NCBI GenBank assembly: GCA_963838775.1
Contig: CAWISP010000009.1
Coordinates: forward strand, 124,001-188,000
DNA: 64,000 nt
From: Chersky-840 sp963838775
Lineage (GTDB): Bacteria > Actinomycetota > Acidimicrobiia > Acidimicrobiales > UBA8190
Direction of reading: 5' to 3'
Position numbers and translations under genes: made by a program. Below are positions 57,722 through 64,000 of this stretch, one piece after another. The notes beneath the pieces were generated by a model. It was given only the letters and a program-made list of their open reading frames with translations, made no database searches and had not been told where the DNA came from. Every line of letters begins with the position of its first letter. Position 1 is the stretch's first letter.

Positions 57722-58087
57722 ATGGCCATGGCCGCAGCGCGCAAGCGGACCCTGCGCATCCGGCGTCACGCCCGGGTGCGCAAGCATGTGGCCGGGACCA
57801 CGACCCGTCCCCGGCTGGCGGTGTTCCGTTCCGGGCGCCACATCTCCGCGCAGGTCATCGACGACACCGCCGGCCGCACCCTGGCCGCGGCCAGCACGGT
57901 GGAGGCGTCGTTGCGCGGCGCCACCGGGGGCAACGTCGCCGCCGCCACCGCGGTCGGCAAGTTGGTGGCCGACAGGGCGAAATCGGCGGGGGTGACCCGC
58001 GTCGTGTTCGACCGCGGGGGCTTCCGGTATCACGGGCGAGTGGCGGCATTGGCCGATGCAGCCCGCGAGGGAGGACTGGAGTTCTGA
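57722..58087 (+). CDS. rplR: 50S ribosomal protein L18
   Basis: 5S rRNA-binding protein of 121 residues: TRPRLAVFRSGRHISAQVID, NVAAATAVGKLVADRAKSAG and VFDRGGFRYHGRVAALADAA. Stop shares a base with rpsE (TGATG). Confidence 0.97.
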   Translation: MAMAAARKRTLRIRRHARVRKHVAGTTTRPRLAVFRSGRHISAQVIDDTAGRTLAAASTVEASLRGATGGNVAAATAVGKLVADRAKSAGVTRVVFDRGGFRYHGRVAALADAAREGGLEF

Positions 58088-58638
58088 TGCTCGACGGACA
58101 ATTCGAAGAGCGCACCATCAAGGTCAACCGGGTCGCCAAGGTGGTCCAGGGCGGCCGTCGTTTCTCGTTCACCGCCCTCATGGTCGTCGGTGACGGCAAC
58201 GGGCGCGTCGGCCTCGGCTACGGCAAGGCCAAAGAAGCGGGCCTGGCGGTGCAGAAGGGCATCGAGGAAGCCCGCAAGAACATGTTCGACGTTCCTCTCG
58301 CCGGCTCGACGATCACCCATCCGGTGATCGGTGTGGCCGGGGCGGGCCGCGTCATGTTGAAGCCCGCCTCGCCCGGGACCGGCGTCATCGCCGGCGGCGC
58401 GGCACGCGCCATCCTCGAGATGGCCGGCATCCACGACATCCTGTGCAAGTCGCTCGGGTCGTCCAACGGCATCAACGTCGCCCACGCCACCATCGCCGGT
58501 CTCAAGTCGCTCAAGCGGCCCGAGGACGTGGCCCGTCTGCGTGGCCTGCCGGCCGACCAGTGCGTGCCCCGCGGCGTGCTGCGCGCCTATCGCGAGCGCC
58601 AGCGTGCCTCCGACCTGTTCCAGGAGGTGCCGACGTGA
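58087..58638 (+). CDS. rpsE: 30S ribosomal protein S5
   Basis: Of 183 residues: KVVQGGRRFSFTALMVVGDG, GRVGLGYGKAKEAGLAVQKG and VMLKPASPGTGVIAGGAARA. The ribosomal fidelity loops look normal. Confidence 0.97.
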   Translation: MLDGQFEERTIKVNRVAKVVQGGRRFSFTALMVVGDGNGRVGLGYGKAKEAGLAVQKGIEEARKNMFDVPLAGSTITHPVIGVAGAGRVMLKPASPGTGVIAGGAARAILEMAGIHDILCKSLGSSNGINVAHATIAGLKSLKRPEDVARLRGLPADQCVPRGVLRAYRERQRASDLFQEVPT

Positions 58639-58988
58639 GCGCCGCCAAGGCGTCGTCGGCGGCCAGTACCGAAGGCCACGTGCGGGTGACCCAGATCCGC
58701 TCTGGCATCAGCACCAAGCCCAAGCATCGCGGCACGCTGCGCGCGCTGGGGCTGCGAGGTGTCGGTCGCAGCCGGGTCCTCCCCGACCGCCCCGACGTCC
58801 GGGGCATGTTGGCGCGCGTGCCCCACCTCATCACCGTAGAGCCCGCCGACGAGGACGCCGCCGCCGCCCAGCGTGAGCGTGCCGCGACCGCACGCCGGGC
58901 CCGACGCGTCTCGCAGGGCATGGAGACGGCGCCACCGGCGCCCGCGCCGGCGAAGAGGGCACGGCGCGCCACCAAGGAGCTCGCATGA
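58635..58988 (+). CDS. rpmD: 50S ribosomal protein L30, with tail
   Basis: The L30 core is residues 15-70: HVRVTQIRSGISTKPKHRGT and GLRGVGRSRVLPDRPDVRGM. Residues 75-117 are an Ala/Arg/Pro tail. Total 117 against about 60. GTG at 58635 overlaps the rpsE stop, and the stop overlaps rplO. Confidence 0.92.
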   Translation: MSAAKASSAASTEGHVRVTQIRSGISTKPKHRGTLRALGLRGVGRSRVLPDRPDVRGMLARVPHLITVEPADEDAAAAQRERAATARRARRVSQGMETAPPAPAPAKRARRATKELA

Positions 58989-59473
58989 AACTGCACGACC
59001 TGCGCCCGCCCGCGGGCGCCAATCGACCGAAGCGACGTGTGGGACGCGGCATCGCCGGCAAAGGTGGGAAGACGGCGGGACGCGGCACCAAGGGCACCGG
59101 CGCCCGCGGCAACGTGCCGCCGGGCTTCGAAGGGGGCCAGCTCCAACTCGCCCAGAGGATCCCCAAGCTCAAGGGCTTCCACAACCCGTTCCGCGTGGAG
59201 TACGCGGTGGTGAACCTCGACACCCTCGACGCCTTCCCCGGGGATGAGGCGACACCGGCCACGCTCAGCGCCGTGGGGCGCGTGCGCAAGGGAGCGCTGG
59301 TCAAGGTGCTCGGACGCGGAGAGCTGCACCGCGCCCTGCAGGTCAAGGTCCACGCCGTGTCGGCTTCGGCCCGCACCGCCATCGAGGCCGCCGGCGGCAG
59401 CGTCGAGATCCTGCCCATGCCCTTCGGCCACGGGCGTCCGCCCGCGCGGGGCAACGCGCTCACCAACCGGTAG
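58985..59473 (+). CDS. rplO: 50S ribosomal protein L15
   Basis: Of 162 residues: MKLHDLRPPAGANRPKRRVG, RGIAGKGGKTAGRGTKGTGA and FEGGQLQLAQRIPKLKGFHN. Standard. Confidence 0.97.
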   Translation: MKLHDLRPPAGANRPKRRVGRGIAGKGGKTAGRGTKGTGARGNVPPGFEGGQLQLAQRIPKLKGFHNPFRVEYAVVNLDTLDAFPGDEATPATLSAVGRVRKGALVKVLGRGELHRALQVKVHAVSASARTAIEAAGGSVEILPMPFGHGRPPARGNALTNR

Positions 59474-59514
59474 CCTCGTACTCCCGGGAAAGTGCGCAGC
59501 GAGGAGGAGGGGCG

Positions 59515-60804
59515 TTGCTCTCGAGCCTGAAGAACATCTTCAAGGTCCCTGACCTGCGCAACAAGGTTCTCTTCACCCTGTTGATCATCGGGCTCTACCA
59601 GCTCGGTGCCAACCTCATCGTCCCCTTCATCTCCATCACTCAGGTCCAGGCGCTCGAGCAATCGGCGAAGCAGGCCGGGATCCTCGGGTTCCTCAACCTG
59701 TTCTCGGGCGGTGGCCTGCTGCGGATGGCGCTGTTCGGGCTCGGGATCATGCCCTACATCACGAGCTCGATCATCATCCAGCTGCTGTCCACGGTGATCC
59801 CGAAGCTCGAGGAATGGCGGGACCAGGGCGCGGTGGGCCAGAAGAAGCTCACCCAGACGACGCGCTACCTCACCATCGGCCTCGCCCTGCTGCAGTCGGC
59901 CGGTCTCGTCTACGTGTTCCACAACGGCGGGGGCGGACTGCTCGGCACGAAGAACGTGGACCTCATCCCCAACTTCACGTTGTGGAAGGCCGGCTTCATC
60001 TGCATGACGCTGACTGCCGGGACGGCGTTCGTGATGTGGCTCGGTGAGCTCATCACCCAGCGCGGCATCGGCAACGGCATGTCCATCATCATCTTCGCCA
60101 ACGTCACGGCCGGGATCCCCGCCGGGGGCACGGCCGTGCTCACCCAGGGCGGAAGCCTGAAATTCGGGGTGATCGTGGCGGTCACCCTGGTGCTGCTCGT
60201 GGTCGTGGTCTTCATGGAGCAGGGTCAACGACGCATCCCCGTCACCTTCGCCAAGCGCGTGGTGGGCAGGCGCATGTACGGGGGGTCCTCGACCTATATC
60301 CCGCTCAAGGTCAACCAGTCCGGTGTGATCCCGATCATCTTCGCCAACTCGCTGCTCTACATCCCCGTGCTGCTGGCCAACATCATCCCCTGGACCGGGT
60401 TCCGGACCTTCGTGAACAACCACATCACGCCGACCAGTCTCTTGTACGTGGTCTCGTACGGGATCTTGATCTTCGCCTTCACCTTCTTCTACGTGTACGT
60501 GGCGTTCGACCCGCACCAGCAGGCCGACATCATCCGCAAGCAGGGCGGCTACATCCCGGGTATTCGGCCGGGCCCGCCCACTGAGCGCTATCTGGCTCGC
60601 ATCTTGAACCGCATCACCGTTCCCGGAGGCCTCTACCTGGCCGTGGTGGCCGTGCTGCCATCGCTGCTGATGGCGTTGTGGAACATCCAGGGCTACCCGT
60701 TCTACGGGACGACGTTGCTGATCGCCGTGGGCGTCACGCTCGAGACAATGCGGCAGATCGACAGCCAGCTCATGATGCGGAACTACGAAGGTTTCCTCAA
60801 GTAG
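59515..60804 (+). CDS. secY: Preprotein translocase subunit SecY
   Basis: The channel of the Sec translocon, with ten membrane segments over 429 residues. Conserved GIMPYITSSIIIQLLSTVIP, LTAGTAFVMWLGELITQRGI, the ribosome-facing loop PVTFAKRVVGRRMYGGSSTY and IRPGPPTERYLARILNRITV. TTG start at 59515 with GAGGAGGAGG upstream. Confidence 0.97.
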   Translation: MLSSLKNIFKVPDLRNKVLFTLLIIGLYQLGANLIVPFISITQVQALEQSAKQAGILGFLNLFSGGGLLRMALFGLGIMPYITSSIIIQLLSTVIPKLEEWRDQGAVGQKKLTQTTRYLTIGLALLQSAGLVYVFHNGGGGLLGTKNVDLIPNFTLWKAGFICMTLTAGTAFVMWLGELITQRGIGNGMSIIIFANVTAGIPAGGTAVLTQGGSLKFGVIVAVTLVLLVVVVFMEQGQRRIPVTFAKRVVGRRMYGGSSTYIPLKVNQSGVIPIIFANSLLYIPVLLANIIPWTGFRTFVNNHITPTSLLYVVSYGILIFAFTFFYVYVAFDPHQQADIIRKQGGYIPGIRPGPPTERYLARILNRITVPGGLYLAVVAVLPSLLMALWNIQGYPFYGTTLLIAVGVTLETMRQIDSQLMMRNYEGFLK

Positions 60805-60810
60805 CTGACG

Positions 60811-61485
60811 GTGGTACCCGGCGTCAGGCTCGTGGTCCTCGGCAAGCAGGGGGCCGGCAAAGGAACTCAGTGCGTGCGCCTGTCGCACCACTATGTGGTC
60901 CCGCACATCTCCACGGGCGACATGCTGCGCGCCGCGGTGAAGACCGGGTCGGCCCTCGGCCTCAAGGTCAGAGAGACCATGGAGAACGGCGAACTGCTCG
61001 GCGACGACCTCATCATCGAGATGGTTGCCGAGCGCCTGGCGGAGCCCGATGCCAAGGCCCGCGGCTTCATCCTCGACGGCTGTCCCCGCACGACGCAGCA
61101 GGCGGAGTCCGTGGCCGGCCTGTTGGCGCCGGGCACCCTCGACCTGACCGTCGACATCGAGGTGCCCACCGCCCAGGCCCTGCGCCGCCTGGCCAGCCGT
61201 CGGGTGTGCACCGACTGCGGCGCCAATTACTCGGTGTCGAGCCCGCCCAAGGTCAACTGGATGTGCGACGTGTGCGGTGGTGAGGTCATCCAGCGCCAGG
61301 ACGACACCGAGGACGCCATCCGCCGGCGCCTCGAGCTCTACGAACGCCAGACCACGCCGCTCATCGAGTGGTACGAGTCGCGCCGGCAGCTCGCTAAGGT
61401 CAGCGGCGTGGGTTCGCCCGACGCCGTGCTGCGCCGGGTCATCAGGGCTGTCGAGGAACGGCGGGGCCGAGGCAAGAACCGATGA
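60811..61485 (+). CDS. adk: Adenylate kinase (zinc-lid form)
   Basis: Balances ATP, ADP and AMP. Of 224 residues with P-loop GKQGAGKGTQCVRL (glutamine where most have proline), AMP-site HISTGDMLRAAV and GFILDGCPRTTQQAE. The lid carries four cysteines (CTDCGANYS, CDVCGG), so it should bind zinc. GTG start. Stop overlaps map (ATGA). Confidence 0.96.
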   Translation: MVPGVRLVVLGKQGAGKGTQCVRLSHHYVVPHISTGDMLRAAVKTGSALGLKVRETMENGELLGDDLIIEMVAERLAEPDAKARGFILDGCPRTTQQAESVAGLLAPGTLDLTVDIEVPTAQALRRLASRRVCTDCGANYSVSSPPKVNWMCDVCGGEVIQRQDDTEDAIRRRLELYERQTTPLIEWYESRRQLAKVSGVGSPDAVLRRVIRAVEERRGRGKNR

Positions 61486-62222
61486 GACGAAGTGCCGAGG
61501 AAATCGCCAAGATGCGCCGGGCCGGGCGGGTGGTGGCGGAGATGCACGAAGCCACGCGGGAGGCGGCCAAGCCGGGTGTGACCACCGCCGAGCTCGACGC
61601 CGTGGCCCGCGACGTCCTCGACCGACGCGGGGCCAAGTCCAACTTCCTGCACTACCGGGGGTACCCGGCGGTGATCTGCACGTCGCCCAACGACATGATC
61701 GTCCACGGCATCCCGGGGGCCTACACCCTCGAGGAGGGCGACATCCTCTCCATCGACTGCGGCGCCATCATCGAGGGGTATCACGGCGACGCCGCCTTCA
61801 CCATGGCCATCGGAGAGGTCTCGGCCGAGGCGGCCCGCCTGATCGAGACCACCGAACGCAGCCTCTGGGCCGGGATCGAGCAGTTACGCAGCGGGAACCG
61901 CCTCCACGAGGTGGGCAGGGCCGTCCAGGACGTGGCCGAGGGGGCCGGGTTCTCCGTCGTCAGGGAGTACGTCGGTCACGCCATCGGGACGGCCATGCAC
62001 GAGGAGCCCCAGGTGCCCAACTACTGGCCCGGCCAGGGCGGGCCCATGCTCAAGTCCGGGATGGTGTTCGCGGTGGAGCCCATGGTCAACGCCGGGGGCC
62101 CCGCCACCCGTGTCCTCGAGGACGGGTGGAGCGTGGTGACCGCCGACGGGAAGCTCTCGGCCCATTTCGAGCACACCATCGCCGTGACCGACGACGGGCC
62201 CGAGGTCCTCACCCTCCCCTGA
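61482..62222 (+). CDS. map: Methionine aminopeptidase, type I
   Basis: Removes the initiator methionine. Of 246 residues. The five metal ligands are in SIDCGAIIEGYHGDAAF (two Asp), VGHAIGTAMHEEPQVPNY (His), FAVEPMV (Glu) and HFEHTIAV (Glu). No N-terminal zinc-finger extension. Confidence 0.96.
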   Translation: MRRSAEEIAKMRRAGRVVAEMHEATREAAKPGVTTAELDAVARDVLDRRGAKSNFLHYRGYPAVICTSPNDMIVHGIPGAYTLEEGDILSIDCGAIIEGYHGDAAFTMAIGEVSAEAARLIETTERSLWAGIEQLRSGNRLHEVGRAVQDVAEGAGFSVVREYVGHAIGTAMHEEPQVPNYWPGQGGPMLKSGMVFAVEPMVNAGGPATRVLEDGWSVVTADGKLSAHFEHTIAVTDDGPEVLTLP

Positions 62223-62277
62223 GCGGTCCGTCCCCTCGGGGCCGGTGGCTCTACGGCCCTGGGCAGCCAGGACGCCC

Positions 62278-62306
62278 TGGCCGCAATCCCGTGAGGACGC
62301 TATGCT
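62278..62306 (+). promoter_or_regulatory. Weak candidate promoter before infA
   Basis: TGGCCG and TATGCT are 17 bp apart in the 245-bp gap between map and infA. The -10 box is good and the -35 poor. Nothing else was recognised in the gap. Confidence 0.3.
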
Positions 62307-62467
62307 GGTAGGTCGGCTCGCCGAGCAGAGGCCCCCCCTCAGGCTCGGTTGGCGGTGGGCCGAAACACCGTCGCAGCTACGGGTCCTCGGGTCCGGTCGG
62401 GCGTCGTTTCCGGCCAATGGTGTCCCGGTGCGCGGCGTGCCATTCGACAAGTACGAGGAGGAGTCAC

Positions 62468-62692
62468 CTGCCCAAGCCCAAAGAGGATGCGATCGTGCTC
62501 GAGGGGACGGTCGTCGAGCCGCTCCCGAACGCCATGTTCCGTGTCGAGCTCGAGAACGGCCACAAGGTGCTGGCGCACAGCTCGGGAAAGATGCGCATGC
62601 ACCGGATCCGGATCCTCCCCGGCGACCGGGTGCAGGTCGAGATCACCCCCTACGACTTGAGTCGCGGGCGGATCACATACCGGTACAAGTAG
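62468..62692 (+). CDS. infA: Translation initiation factor IF-1, apparent CTG start
   Basis: IF-1 covers the ribosomal A site during initiation. The S1-like fold reads KEDAIVLEGTVVEPLPNAMF, VLAHSSGKMRMHRIRILPGD and ending SRGRITYRYK. No ATG, GTG or TTG lies where the family begins. The codon CTG at 62468, just before PKPKEDAI, has a perfect AGGAGG (62456-62461) six bases upstream, so I take it as the start. GTG at 62492 would cut off the conserved N-terminus. Confidence 0.9.
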   Translation: MPKPKEDAIVLEGTVVEPLPNAMFRVELENGHKVLAHSSGKMRMHRIRILPGDRVQVEITPYDLSRGRITYRYK

Positions 62693-62756
62693 TAGGCACA
62701 GCCGGTACCGCGAGGACGGGCCCGGGAGGCCACGGTTCGAGGCAGGGAAGACAGCG

Positions 62757-62870
62757 ATGAAAGTTCGACCGAGTGTCAAGGCGATTTGCGAGAAGTGCAA
62801 GGTCATCCGCCGCAACGGCCGGGTGATGGTGATTTGCGACAACCCTCGGCACAAGCAGCGCCAGGGCTGA
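62757..62870 (+). CDS. rpmJ: 50S ribosomal protein L36
   Basis: Of 37 residues: MKVRPSVKAICEKCKVIRR and CDNPRHKQRQG. The C-C-C-H zinc site is complete. Usual place between infA and rpsM. Confidence 0.96.
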   Translation: MKVRPSVKAICEKCKVIRRNGRVMVICDNPRHKQRQG

Positions 62871-62915
62871 GCGCCGGCTGAGCGACTGACCAGGACGAGA
62901 GGAGCGGCAACACAA

Positions 62916-63296
62916 GTGGCACGGATCTCTGGTGTGGACATCCCCCGCGAGAAGCGGTTGGAGATCTCCCTCACCTACATCTTCGGCATCGGCCGGACCC
63001 GAGCGCAGCAGACAATTGCCGGGACCGACCTCAACGCCGACACCCGGGTGCGCGACCTCACCGACGACGAAGTCGTCCGCCTCCGCAACTACATCGATGC
63101 CAACTTCAAGGTCGAGGGTGATCTCCGCCGGGACATCGCCCAGGACATCAAGCGCAAGATGGAGATCGGCTGCTACCAGGGCATCCGCCACCGCAAGGGC
63201 CTGCCCGTCCACGGCCAGCGGACCCATACCAACGCCCGTACCCGCAAGGGCCCCAAGAAGACCGTCGCCGGCAAGAAGAAGGTTCGGAAGCACTGA
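62916..63296 (+). CDS. rpsM: 30S ribosomal protein S13
   Basis: Of 126 residues, GTG start: RISGVDIPREKRLEISLTYI, GIRHRKGLPVHGQRTHTNAR and a basic C-terminus ending AGKKKVRKH. Stop shares a base with rpsK (TGATG). Confidence 0.97.
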   Translation: MARISGVDIPREKRLEISLTYIFGIGRTRAQQTIAGTDLNADTRVRDLTDDEVVRLRNYIDANFKVEGDLRRDIAQDIKRKMEIGCYQGIRHRKGLPVHGQRTHTNARTRKGPKKTVAGKKKVRKH

Positions 63297-63730
63297 TGGC
63301 AAAGACAGCCAAGGCATCCAAGGCATCCAAGTCCACGACCAAAGCGGCCGCCGTCCGCCGACCCCGCAAGCGCGAGCGCAAGAACATCGCGTACGGGGTG
63401 GCGCACATCAAGAGCTCGTTCAACAACACCATCATCTCGATCTCGGACCACGAGGGGAACGTCCTCGCCTGGGCCTCGGCCGGCAACGTCGGCTTCAAGG
63501 GATCACGGAAGTCCACGCCCTTCGCCGCCCAGCTCGCTGCCGAACAGGCGGCCCGACGGGCGATGGAGCACGGGGTCCGCAAGGTGGACGTGCTGGTGCG
63601 TGGTCCCGGGTCGGGCCGGGAGACCGCCATCCGCTCGCTCGCAGCCGTCGGCATCGAGGTCGCCGGCATCAAAGACGTCACCCCCATCCCGCACAACGGC
63701 TGCCGCCCCAAGAAGCGGCGCCGGGTCTAG
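63296..63730 (+). CDS. rpsK: 30S ribosomal protein S11
   Basis: Of 144 residues. A Lys/Ala/Ser N-terminus precedes NIAYGVAHIKSSFNNTIISI, GNVLAWASAGNVGFKGSRKS and the C-terminal PIPHNGCRPKKRRRV. Standard. Confidence 0.97.
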   Translation: MAKTAKASKASKSTTKAAAVRRPRKRERKNIAYGVAHIKSSFNNTIISISDHEGNVLAWASAGNVGFKGSRKSTPFAAQLAAEQAARRAMEHGVRKVDVLVRGPGSGRETAIRSLAAVGIEVAGIKDVTPIPHNGCRPKKRRRV

Positions 63731-63755
63731 CGGGAACGGAAGGAGCACCACCGCA

Positions 63756-64000
63756 ATGGCGCGTTACACGGGTCCCGTCTGCCGCTTGTGTCGGCGTGAA
63801 CGGACCAAATTGTTCCTGAAGGGCGAGCGTTGCTACTCGCTCAAGTGCCCTGTCAGCGAAGCCGTCACCGACCGGCACAGCCGCGCCTACCCTCCCGGTG
63901 AGCACGGTCGTGACCGGATGCGCCAGGGCTCGGAGTACCTGGCGCAGCTGCGGGAGAAGCAGAAGGCCCGCCGCATCTACGGGCTGCTCGAGAAGCAGTT
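63756..64000 (+). CDS. rpsD: 30S ribosomal protein S4, partial
   Basis: Begins MARYTGPVCRLCRRERTKLF and runs off the right edge after 81 codons. Cysteines in CRLC, CYSLKC indicate the zinc-binding form. GGAAGGAG precedes the ATG. rpoA and rplQ are expected beyond the window. Confidence 0.95.
   Translation, partial: MARYTGPVCRLCRRERTKLFLKGERCYSLKCPVSEAVTDRHSRAYPPGEHGRDRMRQGSEYLAQLREKQKARRIYGLLEKQ

Overview
The window is high-GC actinobacterial chromosome, made of a conserved backbone interrupted by two mobile elements. GTG and TTG starts, -10 boxes that sit directly on start codons, an MptB-type mannosyltransferase, an LCP wall-polymer transferase and long acidic tails on several ribosomal proteins fit a deep-branching actinobacterium, possibly of the Acidimicrobiia. 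That placement is inference from gene content, not a phylogenetic result.

Bases 1-7172 are backbone: an LCP protein cut by the window edge, a secreted Ig-like protein with an apparent frameshift, citrate synthase, acyl-CoA thioesterase II, a family 1 beta-glucosidase, a GtrA-type membrane protein, YajQ and tRNA-Tyr. Bases 7121-25092 are a 17.9-kb integrative element in the 3' end of tRNA-Tyr. It is bounded by a perfect 53-bp direct repeat, and a second 26-bp direct repeat lies just inside each end. The element has a control region (a protein of about ten linked DNA-binding modules facing an excisionase-like gene), a replication-like module (DnaB N-domain protein, DUF3987 protein, two iteron-type repeat fields and an AAA+ ATPase), a group II intron that appears to carry a second group II intron inside it, cargo (lipoprotein, Thr-rich membrane protein, DUF2130 protein, ClpP-fold serine peptidase), a XerC/D-like recombinase and the integrase operon next to the right end.

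Bases 25093-44982 return to backbone: mptB, a GNAT acetyltransferase, tRNA-Thr, tRNA-Met, rpmG, tRNA-Trp, secE-nusG-rplK-rplA-rplJ-rplL, rpoB-rpoC, rpsL-rpsG-fusA-tuf and rpsJ. Bases 44983-49038 are a second, 4.06-kb element sitting inside the S10 operon between rpsJ and rplC. It encodes a tyrosine recombinase, a lipoprotein, a zinc-binding protein, an HUH rolling-circle Rep and a winged-helix regulator. A 21-bp imperfect copy of the rpsJ 3' end (IKIQ-x-V-stop) lies at its far edge, so the element seems to target the end of rpsJ and replace it with its own version.

Bases 49334-64000 hold the rest of the S10, spc and alpha operons: rplC, rplD, rplW, rplB, rpsS, rplV, rpsC, rplP, rpmC, rpsQ, rplN, rplX, rplE, rpsN, rpsH, rplF, rplR, rpsE, rpmD, rplO, secY, adk, map, infA, rpmJ, rpsM, rpsK and the start of rpsD. 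Gene order is standard and most neighbours overlap by 1-4 bases. L4, L22, S3, L29, L30 and L10 carry long low-complexity, mostly acidic tails. All family calls rest on motifs and context read by eye; no database search was run.
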